In this document: in pieces, positions 1 through 8,814 of the stretch
Numbering within the stretch: position 1 is the stretch's first letter
Layout of the letters: the number at the start of each line of letters is the position of its first letter
NCBI GenBank assembly: GCA_018969715.1
Contig: JAGWXT010000011.1
Location: 1 to 51,443, forward strand
DNA from: Actinomycetales bacterium
Lineage (GTDB): Bacteria > Actinomycetota > Actinomycetes > S36-B12 > UBA5976
Length of the DNA: 51,443 nt
Reading direction: 5' to 3'
Position numbers and translations under genes: made by a program
Notes under the pieces: generated by a model
What the model was told of the DNA's origin: nothing
The model's input: only the letters and a program-made list of their open reading frames with translations
Databases searched by the model: none

Positions 1-497
1 CGATGCACGGCCAGCCAGGCCACCTGCTGATAGTTGCCGAAGTAGTCGGTCAGGAGCTCCGGATGGCGGTCCAGACCGAGCTCGCGCCAGACCAGCCGGT
101 CGAAGCCGGCGATGAGGAAGTCGGTGAGCAGGTAGGTGCCCGGATGCTCGGCCATCAGGGCGGCGATCCGATCCGCTCCGGCGTAGGCGTCGTAGCAGTG
201 GTCCCCGGGCAGTCGGCGCAGGTGCTGATCGGCGCACAACTCGTCCAGCGCGCCGTAGGTCCCGCAGTCGGCGTAGCCGATCGCGATCTCGGCGTAGTGC
301 GGTCGAAGTTGCCCGAGCAGTTCGGTGACCGCCGCGACGATCCGCTCCGGATGGTTGTGCAGCAGCGGCGGGAGTGAATACAGGTCGACCTGCGCCCCGA
401 GCATGCGGGTTGTGCGTTCCAGGTCGACGGCCAGCGCGCCGCAGCCGATGACCGCGATCGGAGCGCGTCGCTCAGGACCCAGGGAAGGCGAGCTCAT
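1..497 (-). CDS. DUF1638 protein, 3' end off window
   Basis: I read this frame by hand; the gene runs off the left edge, so only its N-terminal 165 residues are visible. After a short leader comes a conserved-looking start (IAVIGCGALAVDLE), then segments typical of DUF1638, including PPLLHNHPERI, IGYADCGTYGALDEL and GDHCYDAY with several cysteines and histidines. DUF1638 proteins have no firmly assigned reaction and are often found beside corrinoid methyltransferase genes; here the gene follows the ASKHA activator directly. The ATG at 497 overlaps the end of that gene by 26 bp, which points to translational coupling. A role in corrinoid-dependent methyl transfer is inferred from context only. 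Confidence 0.75.
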   Translation of the reverse strand, partial: MSSPSLGPERRAPIAVIGCGALAVDLERTTRMLGAQVDLYSLPPLLHNHPERIVAAVTELLGQLRPHYAEIAIGYADCGTYGALDELCADQHLRRLPGDHCYDAYAGADRIAALMAEHPGTYLLTDFLIAGFDRLVWRELGLDRHPELLTDYFGNYQQVAWLAVH

Positions 498-2316
498 CGA
501 CGAACAGGTCGTTGAAGTCTGATCGGTCCGACAGTTCGATGTAGTCGATGGCCCCGATCAAGGCCGTGGCCCCGTTTCGCTCCGGACCGGAGAGCAGGGC
601 CATCTTCGCCCCCTCGCCCGCCACATTGCCCGCACTGACCACCCGCAGTGCCGGGATCTTCGGCACCAGGCCTATCCGGATCGCATTCCGCGCAGATAGG
701 TACGTACCGAACGATCCGGCCAGCAACACCTGCTGCACATCCCGCTCGGCGACGTGCGCCTGCTGCAGCAGCAGCTTCCACCCGGTGGAGATCGCAGCCT
801 TGGCGAACTGCAACTCCCGCACATCGCGCTGGGTCAGGTCGATGCCGGCGCCATCCGCGGCCTCGGCGAGCCGAAAGGCCCGTCCCCCCTCGAGCTCGAC
901 CAGGCGCCCGGCAAGCACCGGCGCAATGACCGCAGCCTGGTCGTCACTGACGAAGCGGCCGGAGCCGTCCAGCAGCCCGACCCGGGCGAGCTCGGCCACC
1001 GCATCGACGAGGCCGGATCCGCAGATGCCGACCGGCTCGGCGTCCTCGATCACCTGCAGGCGCAGTCCCTCGTCGGTGATCGTCACCGCCTCGATCGCGC
1101 CGGGCGCCGCCCGCATCCCGCAGGAGATGGACGCCGCCTCGAAGGCCGGCCCCGCAGGTGCCGCCGTGGCCAGCAGTCGCTCGCCATCGGCCAGGATGAT
1201 CTCGCAGTTGGTGCCGATGTCGATGAACAGTCGCAGCCGTTTATCGCGATCCATGCCACTTGCCAGCGCGCCGGCGATGATGTCCCCGCCGACATAGGCA
1301 CCCAGTGAGGGAAACAGGAAGGCCCGCGCCCGGGGGTGGATCGTCAGGCCCAGTTCACTGGCCGCGACCGTGGGGAAGGAGTCGGTTGCCGGGATGAACG
1401 GGGCGACACCGAGGGGTTCCGGATCGATGCCCATGGCGATCTGGGTCATGGTCGCGTTCCCGGCGATGGTCGCGTCGTAGACCTCCAGCGGGTCGACGCC
1501 GGCCTCCGTGCACGTGGCGGACACCAGTTCGGCCATCGTCTGGTGGGCGAGCGCGCGCAGCCGCGGCAGGGCATCGGGGTCGAGCATGGTGGCGCTGATC
1601 CGGCTGATGACATCGGCGCCGAACGGTTGCTGCTGGTTCAGTGACGAGGCGACGGCAGCCGGGGTGCCGGTGGTGAGGTCCATCAGGGTGGCGACCACCG
1701 TCGTGGTGCCCAGGTCGATCGCAACCCCGAAGACCCGATCGGTGGTGTCCCCCGGCTCGACCGCGATCAGGCGGTCGTCGGCGATAACGGCCGTCACCGA
1801 GAAGTCGGCCTCCCGCAGCAGCCGCGGAAGTCCCGGCAGCAGGCCGGGATCCACGTTCGTCGTGATGTCCGCGATCTCATCCAGCACCCGGCGCAGGTCC
1901 GAGCGCTGGTCGGCCAGCGTCGGCTCGGCGAGCAGCAGGTGGCGCTTGACCACCGATGGCCGCAGGATGACCTGCCGGCCCACCCCGACGGTGGCGGCCT
2001 TCGGTCGGGTGGTCAGCGGCGGGACGTGGATGCGCAGGCTCTCCGTTGCATTCGCGATACAGGCCAGTCGCCAGCCCTGCCGCAGCTGATCGGGCTCGAA
2101 GGCCCGGGTGTCCAGCCGACCCACCGGGACGGTCCCCGCGAGGATCTGCACCTTGCACTTGCGGCAGGTGCCGTGGCCGCCACAGGTGGAGTCGATCGCG
2201 ATCCCGTTCCAGGACGCAGCATCGAAGACGGTCACCCCCGCCGGGACGCGCACCTGCTTGTCGTGGGACTCGAAGGTCAGGTCAACGCGGACGACCTCGG
2301 CTGGCTCAGCACCCAT
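472..2316 (-). CDS. ASKHA/DUF4445 corrinoid-activation protein with [2Fe-2S] domain
   Basis: The protein has 614 residues. The N-terminal 90 or so form a plant-type ferredoxin domain with cysteines C45, C51, C54 and C86 in the C-x5-C-x2-C...C pattern. The rest is the DUF4445/ASKHA ATPase region, with the nucleotide-binding signatures AIDLGTTTV near residue 200 and FIDIGTNCEI near residue 365. This architecture matches RACo-type reductive activators, which use ATP to return oxidised Co(II) corrinoid to Co(I). It sits in a leftward operon with the corrinoid protein (19-bp gap upstream) and the DUF1638 gene (26-bp overlap downstream). The likely client is the adjacent corrinoid protein. The family is sure; the specific partner is inferred. 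Confidence 0.88.
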   Translation of the reverse strand: MGAEPAEVVRVDLTFESHDKQVRVPAGVTVFDAASWNGIAIDSTCGGHGTCRKCKVQILAGTVPVGRLDTRAFEPDQLRQGWRLACIANATESLRIHVPPLTTRPKAATVGVGRQVILRPSVVKRHLLLAEPTLADQRSDLRRVLDEIADITTNVDPGLLPGLPRLLREADFSVTAVIADDRLIAVEPGDTTDRVFGVAIDLGTTTVVATLMDLTTGTPAAVASSLNQQQPFGADVISRISATMLDPDALPRLRALAHQTMAELVSATCTEAGVDPLEVYDATIAGNATMTQIAMGIDPEPLGVAPFIPATDSFPTVAASELGLTIHPRARAFLFPSLGAYVGGDIIAGALASGMDRDKRLRLFIDIGTNCEIILADGERLLATAAPAGPAFEAASISCGMRAAPGAIEAVTITDEGLRLQVIEDAEPVGICGSGLVDAVAELARVGLLDGSGRFVSDDQAAVIAPVLAGRLVELEGGRAFRLAEAADGAGIDLTQRDVRELQFAKAAISTGWKLLLQQAHVAERDVQQVLLAGSFGTYLSARNAIRIGLVPKIPALRVVSAGNVAGEGAKMALLSGPERNGATALIGAIDYIELSDRSDFNDLFVDELAFPGS

Positions 2317-2335
2317 CGGTGCTCACCGGCCGAGG

Positions 2336-2998
2336 TCAGGCACGGGCAGCCCGGCGCTGGGCCAGGAGCTCCTTGGCCCGGCGCACCGCGGTTGCGGCAT
2401 CGGCCGCATACCCATCGGCGCCGACCGCATCCGCGTACTCCTGGGTCACCGGAGCGCCGCCCACCATGACAATCAGCTCACTGCGCAGGCCGGCCTTCTC
2501 GATGGCGTTGATGTTCGCCTTGAACATCGGCATGGTCGTGGTGAGGAAGGCGGACATGCCGACGATGTCGGGCTGATGCTCCTCAATGGCAGCGATGAAC
2601 TTCTCCGGCGGGCACTGCACCCCCAGATCGATCACCTGGAAGCCCGCCCCCTCGAGCATGATGTTCACTAGGTTCTTGCCGATGTCGTGCACATCGCCCT
2701 TGACCGTCCCCATCACGAACGTGCCGACGGTCTCCACCCCGGTCTGGGCTAGCAGGGGCCGGAGCACGTCGAGCGCCCCGGACATGGCCTTGCCGGAGAT
2801 GAGCATCTCGGGCACGAAGAAGTCCCCACGTTCGAACCGGGCACCGACCTCCTCGAGGGCGGGGATCAGCGCCTCGAAGAGGATGTCCTCCGGCGGCATT
2901 CCCAGTTCGAGGCCAGTACCCGTCCACTCCAGAACCGCCGGCGCATTGCCGACGAGCGTCTCGTCGTACAGCGCCTTCAGCACATCATCGGGCGTCAT
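2336..2998 (-). CDS. Methyltransferase corrinoid-binding protein (MttC/MtgC-like)
   Basis: The protein has 220 residues: an N-terminal helical cap (about 1-85) and a Rossmann B12-binding domain. The signature DVHDIGKNLV gives the cobalt ligand H104; SAFLTTTM and GGAPV complete the corrinoid pocket. The longer open frame reaching 3271 is rejected because its first part runs across the divergent methyltransferase gene and has no family resemblance. The ATG at 2998 begins MTPDDVLKALYDE, a normal family start, behind a purine-rich stretch. The role is to accept a methyl group from the MttB-type protein and pass it on, usually to tetrahydrofolate. The second methyltransferase that would do this is not in the window. 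Confidence 0.92.
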   Translation of the reverse strand: MTPDDVLKALYDETLVGNAPAVLEWTGTGLELGMPPEDILFEALIPALEEVGARFERGDFFVPEMLISGKAMSGALDVLRPLLAQTGVETVGTFVMGTVKGDVHDIGKNLVNIMLEGAGFQVIDLGVQCPPEKFIAAIEEHQPDIVGMSAFLTTTMPMFKANINAIEKAGLRSELIVMVGGAPVTQEYADAVGADGYAADAATAVRRAKELLAQRRAARA

Positions 2999-3137
2999 GA
3001 CCCTGCCTTCCCGCACCCGCAGCCCTGCGAGATTACACGCCCACGACACCATGCGCAGTCCGTCCGGGCACGGCAGTTCCGGCGGGCCCCAGTCGTGGTC
3101 CGCCACTAGGCTCACAGCACGTTGAAACGAGGTGGAC
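2999..3137. promoter_or_regulatory. Divergent promoter region, corrinoid protein / MttB
   Basis: This 139-bp gap separates the leftward corrinoid operon from the rightward mttB-betAB genes, so both promoters should lie here. A possible -10 for the rightward genes is TAGGCT at 3107-3112, about 25 bp before the chosen start. On the other strand TAATCT near 3031-3036 could serve the leftward operon. Neither has a convincing -35 box. I found no cobalamin-riboswitch B12-box. Confidence 0.4.
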
Positions 3138-4577
3138 ATGTTCGTCAACTCAATGCCCAGGTACGAGATCCTCTCCGAGGAGTCGATGCAGGTCCTGGAC
3201 GTCGGCTGGCAGCGGATCATGACCGAGCTCGGCATCGAGTTCATGAAGCCGGAGGCGCTCGCCCTGTTCAAGGAGGCGGGTCAGCGGGTCGAGGAGAACA
3301 AGGTCTTCCTTGACCCGGAGTTCGTCCTGGCGCAGGTGGCGAAGGCCCCGCGCGAGTTCGATATGCAGGCGCGCAATCATGCCCATGACGTCCATATCGG
3401 CGGCAACCACATGGTCTTCTCCGCCAACTACGGATCCCCCTTCGTGCGGCGTGGTGACCGGCGCAGTGACGGCACCTTGGCGGACTTCCAGAACTTCGCA
3501 CGCCTGTCGCAGTCCTTCGCGGCGATGGACTCCGTTGGCGGTGTCGTCGTGGAGCCCAATGACGCGCCACTGGACTCCCGGCACCTGGACATGGTCTACA
3601 ACGCCCTCACCCTCACCGACAAGATCTTCATGGGAAATGTCGTCAGTGCCCGCAATGCGATCGACACCCTCGCCATGGCCGAGATCGTGTTCGGCAGTCG
3701 GGCGGCGATCGAGGAGACCCCGGTATGCATCTCCCTGGTCAACTGCAACTCACCGCTGCGCTGGGACGATCGCATGCTGGACGCCCAGTTCGAGTACACC
3801 AAGGCCAACCAGCCGGTGATCATGACCCCGTTCCTGCTGATGGGCGCCATGTCGCCGGTGACGATCCCGGCGGCCCTGGCCCAGCAGATCGCCGAAGCGC
3901 TGTCGGGGATCGCCCTCAGCCAGTTGATCCGGCCCGGTGCGCCGGTGGTGTTCGGCTCCTTCCTGAGCAATATCGACATGCAGTCGGGCTCACCGCAGTT
4001 CGGCACGCCGGAGTCCGCGATCGGCCTGCTGTGCACCGGGCAGATCGCCCGCCGATTCGGGCTGCCCTTCCGCACCGGCGGCGGGCTGAACTCCTCGCAG
4101 ACCCCGGACGCCCAGGCTGCCTACGAGTCGCTGATGACGATGCTGCCGACCTTCCTCGCCGGGACGAACGTCGTGATGCACACCGCCGGCTGGCTTGAGG
4201 GTGGGCTGGTGGCGTCCTATGAGAAGTTCGTCATCGACGTGCAGGTGCTGGAGTCGCTGCAACGGGAGTTCACGCCGCTGGAGATCACGCCGGAGTCACT
4301 GGCCTTCGGCGCTCACGAGGAGGTCGGGCATGGGGGGCACTTCCTCGGGGCGGCACACACGATGGAGCGCTTCCGCGAGTGCTTCTACCGGCCGTTCCTG
4401 TCCAGTTCGGACAACTTCGAGCGCTGGACGCGGCTGGGTGCCCGCGACACCGCGACCCGGGCCGGTGAGATCGTGGACAAGACCCTGCAGGAGTACGTCG
4501 AGCCGCCGATGGCTGACGCGATCCGAGCGGAACTGGCCGAGTACGTCACCCGGCGACGAGCTGAACTCGGGGACTGA
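3138..4577 (+). CDS. MttB-family methyltransferase, non-pyrrolysine (glycine betaine type?)
   Basis: The protein has 479 residues and is full length for the trimethylamine/quaternary-amine methyltransferase superfamily. No amber codon interrupts the frame, so it belongs to the pyrrolysine-free branch, whose characterised members (MtgB and relatives) demethylate glycine betaine, proline betaine or carnitine and pass the methyl to a corrinoid protein. The ATG at 3138 is preferred over the GTG six bases upstream because GAGG lies just before it. It is divergent from the corrinoid protein gene and stops one base before the GMC oxidoreductase. The choline-to-betaine enzymes and betaine importer beside it make glycine betaine the best guess for substrate; the sequence alone does not settle this. 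Confidence 0.85.
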   Translation: MFVNSMPRYEILSEESMQVLDVGWQRIMTELGIEFMKPEALALFKEAGQRVEENKVFLDPEFVLAQVAKAPREFDMQARNHAHDVHIGGNHMVFSANYGSPFVRRGDRRSDGTLADFQNFARLSQSFAAMDSVGGVVVEPNDAPLDSRHLDMVYNALTLTDKIFMGNVVSARNAIDTLAMAEIVFGSRAAIEETPVCISLVNCNSPLRWDDRMLDAQFEYTKANQPVIMTPFLLMGAMSPVTIPAALAQQIAEALSGIALSQLIRPGAPVVFGSFLSNIDMQSGSPQFGTPESAIGLLCTGQIARRFGLPFRTGGGLNSSQTPDAQAAYESLMTMLPTFLAGTNVVMHTAGWLEGGLVASYEKFVIDVQVLESLQREFTPLEITPESLAFGAHEEVGHGGHFLGAAHTMERFRECFYRPFLSSSDNFERWTRLGARDTATRAGEIVDKTLQEYVEPPMADAIRAELAEYVTRRRAELGD

Positions 4578-4578
4578 G

Positions 4579-6219
4579 ATGCCCGACTATGACGTCGTCA
4601 TCGTCGGCGGGGGCGCGGCGGGGTGCGTCCTCGCCAACCGGCTCTCCGCGGATGCGGGCACCCGGGTGCTGCTGCTGGAGGCGGGGCGACCGGACTATGC
4701 ACTGGACCCCTTCACCCATATGCCCGCGGCGCTGACCTTCCCCATCGGCAACCGGCGCTACGACTGGATGTACACCACCGAGCCCGAACCGCACATGAAC
4801 GGCCGACGGATCACCCAGGGCCGCGGTCGCCTGCTCGGCGGCTCCAGCAGCATCAACGGGATGATCTTCCAGCGGGGCAACCCGCTGGACTACGAGCGCT
4901 GGGCGGCCGACCCCGGAATGGCGCAGTGGGGCTACGCCCACTGCCTGCCCTACTTCAAGCGGATGGAGACCTGCCTGGCGGGGGCCGATGAGTGGCGCGG
5001 CGGTACTGGCCCGCTGGAACTTGAGCGCGGGCCGGTCAGGAACCCGCTGTTCGGGGCCTTCTTCACCGCCGCCGAGCAGGCCGGCTACCACCTCACCGCG
5101 GATGTCAACGGCTACCGCCAGGAGGGGTTCGGGGCCTTCGACCGCAATGTCCGCAATGGCCGCCGGTACTCCGCAGCCCACGCCTACCTCCATCCGGTGC
5201 GGCGGCGGCCCAACCTGACCATCCGCACCCGCGCCCACGTGGGTCGGATCACGATGACCGGCACCCGCGCCACCGGGGTGGAGGTCATCGGACGCGGCGG
5301 CGGGCGCATCACCGCCGGCGAGGTGGTGCTCGCTGGCGGCGCCTTCAACACCCCGCAGCTCCTGCAGCTGTCGGGTATCGGGGACGCCGACCACCTGCGG
5401 ACGGTCGGGGTGGCGCCCGTCCACCATCTGCCCGGTGTGGGGCGCAACCTGCAGGATCACCTCGAGGTGTACGTCCAGCATGCGTGCACCCAGCCGGTAT
5501 CGCTCAATCCCAACCTGCAGCTGTGGCGGCGGCCGTTCATCGGTGCGCAGTGGCTGTTCCTGCGATCCGGACCGGGTGCCTCGAATCACTTCGAGGGTGG
5601 GGGGTTCGCCCGCTCCCATGACGACATCGCCTACCCGAACCTGATGCTGCACTTCCTGCCCATTGCCGTGCGCTACGACGGTTCCGCGCCCGCCGGCGGG
5701 CACGGCTACCAAGTGCATATCGGGCCGATGTACTCCGACGCCCGGGGCAGCGTCCTGATCACCACGGCCGACCCGACGACACCGCCGGCGATCCGGTGCA
5801 ATTACCTGTCCACCGAGCAGGACCGGCGCGAATGGGTTGGCGCGATCGCGGTGGCCCGGCGCATCCTCAGCCAGCCGGCCTTCGCACCCTTCGACGGCGG
5901 GGAGATCTCACCCGGACCGCAGGCCACCACCGATGAGCAGGTCCTCGACTGGGTCCGTCGCGATGGCGAGACCGCCTACCACCCGAGCTGTACGGCGCGG
6001 ATGGGGGTGGATGAGCATTCCGTGCTGGAGCCGGGGAGCATGCGGGTTCACGGCACCGAGGGGCTGCGGGTGGTGGACGCCTCGGCGATGCCGTACGTGA
6101 CCAATGCGAACATCTTCGCGCCGGTGGTGATGCTGGCGGAGAAGGCCGCCGACCTCATCATGGGCAACACTCCACTGCCGCGCGAGGACGTCGATTACTA
6201 CGTCCACGCCGGCGCCTGA
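4579..6219 (+). CDS. betA: GMC-family FAD oxidoreductase, choline dehydrogenase-like
   Basis: The protein has 546 residues, normal for choline dehydrogenase. The FAD dinucleotide motif [18 protein letters not shown] lies at the N-terminus with the ribose-binding glutamate in LLLEAG. The GMC signature [13 protein letters not shown] is present, and the active-site histidine is H468 in [10 protein letters not shown]. The ATG at 4579 follows the MttB stop by one base; a longer frame that starts inside mttB is rejected because its upstream part does not resemble GMC proteins. It should oxidise choline to betaine aldehyde, and is followed at 10 bp by an aldehyde dehydrogenase. GMC substrate calls are error-prone, so another quaternary amino-alcohol is possible. 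Confidence 0.82.
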   Translation: MPDYDVVIVGGGAAGCVLANRLSADAGTRVLLLEAGRPDYALDPFTHMPAALTFPIGNRRYDWMYTTEPEPHMNGRRITQGRGRLLGGSSSINGMIFQRGNPLDYERWAADPGMAQWGYAHCLPYFKRMETCLAGADEWRGGTGPLELERGPVRNPLFGAFFTAAEQAGYHLTADVNGYRQEGFGAFDRNVRNGRRYSAAHAYLHPVRRRPNLTIRTRAHVGRITMTGTRATGVEVIGRGGGRITAGEVVLAGGAFNTPQLLQLSGIGDADHLRTVGVAPVHHLPGVGRNLQDHLEVYVQHACTQPVSLNPNLQLWRRPFIGAQWLFLRSGPGASNHFEGGGFARSHDDIAYPNLMLHFLPIAVRYDGSAPAGGHGYQVHIGPMYSDARGSVLITTADPTTPPAIRCNYLSTEQDRREWVGAIAVARRILSQPAFAPFDGGEISPGPQATTDEQVLDWVRRDGETAYHPSCTARMGVDEHSVLEPGSMRVHGTEGLRVVDASAMPYVTNANIFAPVVMLAEKAADLIMGNTPLPREDVDYYVHAGA

Positions 6220-6229
6220 GGACGCAGTC

Positions 6230-7723
6230 ATGGGCGGCGCGCCACGCACGGGCAGCGCGCCAACGCTGTTCATCGACGGCCGCTGGGAGCACAGTGCCGA
6301 CGGGGCGGTCCGCGAGATCCGCAGCCCGGCCGATCAGCACCTGATTGCCGTGGTCGACGAAGCCGGTGCCGTGGACACCGGGCGGGCGATCGTCGCCGCT
6401 CGTCGCGCCTTCGACACCGGCCCGTGGCCGAGCACCCCGGCCACTGAGCGCGCAGCGCTGCTGCATCGACTGGGTGACTTGCTGCAGCGGGACCTCGATA
6501 CCTTCGCCGCCGCCGAATCCGGCGACACCGGCAAGCGGATGGTCGATGCCCGGGCGGATATCGCGGATGTGATCGCGTGCATCCGCTACTTCGCGGGCCT
6601 CGCCGGCACCCTCGGCGGCCGGGTGGTCGACACCGCCAACGCCGATGCGATCGCGCAGGTGGTGACCGAGCCGGTCGGGGTGTGCGGGTTGATCACTCCG
6701 TGGAACTACCCGTTGCTGCAGGCCACCTGGAAGCTCGCCCCGGCCCTGGCCGCCGGGAACACCGTCGTGCTCAAGCCAAGTGAGCAGACCCCGAGCACGG
6801 CGATCCTGATGATGGCCGCCCTCGCCGAGGCTGGACTGCCGGCGGGCGTGGCGAACCTCGTGCTCGGGGCGGGTCCGAGCGCCGGCGCACCCCTCGCCAC
6901 CGATCCGGCGGTGGACCTGTTGTCCTTCACCGGCGGCCTGGTGACCGGGCGAATCCTGATGGCGGCCGCCGCCGCGACGGTCAAGAAGGTTGCCCTCGAA
7001 CTGGGGGGCAAGAACCCCAACATCGTCTTCGCCGACGCCGACCTCGACGCCGCCCTCGCCCATGCGCTCACCGCCGTCTTCTTGCACTCCGGACAGGTCT
7101 GCTCCGCGGGAGCCCGACTGGTGATCGAGGCGAGCATTCACGACGCATTCGTGGACGAGCTGGTCGCCCGGGCGCAGCGGATCCGGCTCGGCGGCCCAGA
7201 CGATCCACATGCGCATACCGGCCCGCTGATCAGCAGTGCGCACCGTGACAAGGTCGCGGCCTATGTCGCCGCCGGCATCGCCGAGGGTGCCGTGCTGCGC
7301 TGCGGGGGCGGACCGCCGATCGACCCGACCCTGCAGCAGGGGTGGTACTACCTGCCGACCGTCCTCGATTCCTGCAACGGCCGGATGCGCTGCGTCCAGG
7401 AGGAGTCGTTCGGCCCGGTGCTCACCGTGGAGACCTTCACCACCGAGGCCCAGGCCATTGCGATCGGCAACGACACCCACTTCGGCCTGGCGGGAGCGGT
7501 GTGGACGCAGGATGCCGGCAAGGCCGCCCGCGTCGCCCGGGCCCTGCGCCACGGCACCGTCTGGATCAACGACTACCACCCGTACCTGCCGCAGGCCGAG
7601 TGGGGTGGCTTCAAGCAGTCCGGGATCGGCCGGGAGCTCGGACCCAGCGGGCTGGCCGAGTACTGCGAGGTCAAGCACGTCTACCACAACATCCGACCCG
7701 GCCCGAGCCGCTGGCTGGACTGA
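6230..7723 (+). CDS. betB: Betaine-aldehyde dehydrogenase-like ALDH
   Basis: The protein has 497 residues, the usual length for an NAD(P)-dependent aldehyde dehydrogenase. The general base is E257 in VALELGGKNPN and the catalytic cysteine C291 in HSGQVCSAGARL; the cofactor segment ITPWNYPLLQATWK is also clear. In the SFTGGLVTG segment a glycine stands where many relatives have serine. It follows the GMC gene by 10 bp, so oxidation of betaine aldehyde to glycine betaine is the natural assignment. Related gamma-aminobutyraldehyde dehydrogenases look similar, so substrate rests on context. The start chosen is the ATG at 6230. Confidence 0.85.
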   Translation: MGGAPRTGSAPTLFIDGRWEHSADGAVREIRSPADQHLIAVVDEAGAVDTGRAIVAARRAFDTGPWPSTPATERAALLHRLGDLLQRDLDTFAAAESGDTGKRMVDARADIADVIACIRYFAGLAGTLGGRVVDTANADAIAQVVTEPVGVCGLITPWNYPLLQATWKLAPALAAGNTVVLKPSEQTPSTAILMMAALAEAGLPAGVANLVLGAGPSAGAPLATDPAVDLLSFTGGLVTGRILMAAAAATVKKVALELGGKNPNIVFADADLDAALAHALTAVFLHSGQVCSAGARLVIEASIHDAFVDELVARAQRIRLGGPDDPHAHTGPLISSAHRDKVAAYVAAGIAEGAVLRCGGGPPIDPTLQQGWYYLPTVLDSCNGRMRCVQEESFGPVLTVETFTTEAQAIAIGNDTHFGLAGAVWTQDAGKAARVARALRHGTVWINDYHPYLPQAEWGGFKQSGIGRELGPSGLAEYCEVKHVYHNIRPGPSRWLD

Positions 7724-7785
7724 CGTTGGTCGTGCCACTGCCCGCAGCCCGCGACTGGCGGGCCGCCAGCGTGCACAATCCGTCC

Positions 7786-8814
7786 ATGTCCGCCGCACCC
7801 ACCATCCGCGTCGAGGGCCTGTGGAAGGTCTTCGGACCGCACCCCCAGCGTCTCGTCGGATCCCCGGACGCCGACCTCTCCCGCTCCGAATTGCGCACCC
7901 GCACCGGCTGCACCGTTGCCGTGAAGGACGTCACCTTCGACGTCGCCGCGGGTGAGGTGTTCGTCGTCATGGGCCTGTCCGGCTCAGGCAAGAGCACCCT
8001 GGTGCGCTGCCTGACCCGCCTCGTGGACCCCACTGCCGGCCGCGTCTGGCTCGGCGGGGAGGACATCGTGGCCGTCGGCAGCAGTCGGCTGCGCCACCTG
8101 CGCCGGACGAAGTTCTCGATGGTCTTCCAGCACTTCGGGCTGCTACCACATCGTCGCGTCATCGACAACATCGCCTACGCCCTCGAGGTCAACGGTGCCG
8201 CCCGCGATGTCCGCCATGCCCGGGCGCATGAGGTGATCGCGCTGGTCGGGCTGCAGGGCTATGAGCAGGCCTTTCCCGAGCAGCTCTCCGGCGGGATGCA
8301 GCAGCGAGTCGGCCTCGCCCGCGCCCTCGCGGTCGACCCGGAGGTGCTGTTCCTCGACGAGCCCTTCAGCGCCCTGGACCCGCTGATCCGACGGGATATG
8401 CAGACCGAGGTGCGCCGCCTGCACCGGGACCTCGGCAAGACCATGGTCTTCATCACCCACGACCTGGCCGAGGCGATGAAACTCGGCGATCGCGTGGCGA
8501 TCATGCGCGATGGGGCCATCGTGCAGATCGGCACGCCCGAGGAGATCATCGCGCACCCGGTGGACGACTACGTTGCGGACTTCACCCGGGATATCCCCGC
8601 CTCGCACGTGCTCAGCCTCGGCACGATCGCCCGCCCACTCGCCACCGGGGAGCAGGCCGCCGAGGTCGCGCTGCCGGCGGCCACGATCGTGCGCGATGCG
8701 ACGGCGACGATCCTCGCCGCCGACGGCCCGATCCGCGTCGTGGACGGCACCACCGAGAAGGGCGTGGTCGGGGCTACCGATGTGCTGCGCCTGATCTCCG
8801 GCGAGCACCGATGA
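7786..8814 (+). CDS. proV: Glycine betaine/choline ABC importer, ATP-binding protein
   Basis: The protein has 342 residues. The N-terminus carries the extra segment before the first strand that marks the ProV/OpuAA branch. Walker A is GLSGSGKST (63-71), the signature is LSGGMQQRVGLARAL and Walker B VLFLDEP. After the ABC domain comes a short CBS-like regulatory tail ending VVGATDVLRLI. The true start is the ATG at 7786; a long frame reaching 7342 is a read-through across the aldehyde dehydrogenase gene. Its stop overlaps the permease start as ATGA. It energises uptake of glycine betaine, choline or a related osmolyte. Confidence 0.92.
   Translation: MSAAPTIRVEGLWKVFGPHPQRLVGSPDADLSRSELRTRTGCTVAVKDVTFDVAAGEVFVVMGLSGSGKSTLVRCLTRLVDPTAGRVWLGGEDIVAVGSSRLRHLRRTKFSMVFQHFGLLPHRRVIDNIAYALEVNGAARDVRHARAHEVIALVGLQGYEQAFPEQLSGGMQQRVGLARALAVDPEVLFLDEPFSALDPLIRRDMQTEVRRLHRDLGKTMVFITHDLAEAMKLGDRVAIMRDGAIVQIGTPEEIIAHPVDDYVADFTRDIPASHVLSLGTIARPLATGEQAAEVALPAATIVRDATATILAADGPIRVVDGTTEKGVVGATDVLRLISGEHR

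Noticed and set aside
2999-3137. Cobalamin riboswitch before the corrinoid genes
   Set aside because: The gap is only 139 bp shared by two promoters and I could not find a B12-box.
2999-3271. Longer start for the corrinoid protein (to 3271)
   Set aside because: The extra residues come from the strand opposite the MttB gene and contain no family sequence; the ATG at 2998 gives a normal-length protein.
3138-4577. Pyrrolysine-containing MttB
   Set aside because: There is no in-frame TAG and no pyl gene nearby; the frame is open for the full family length.
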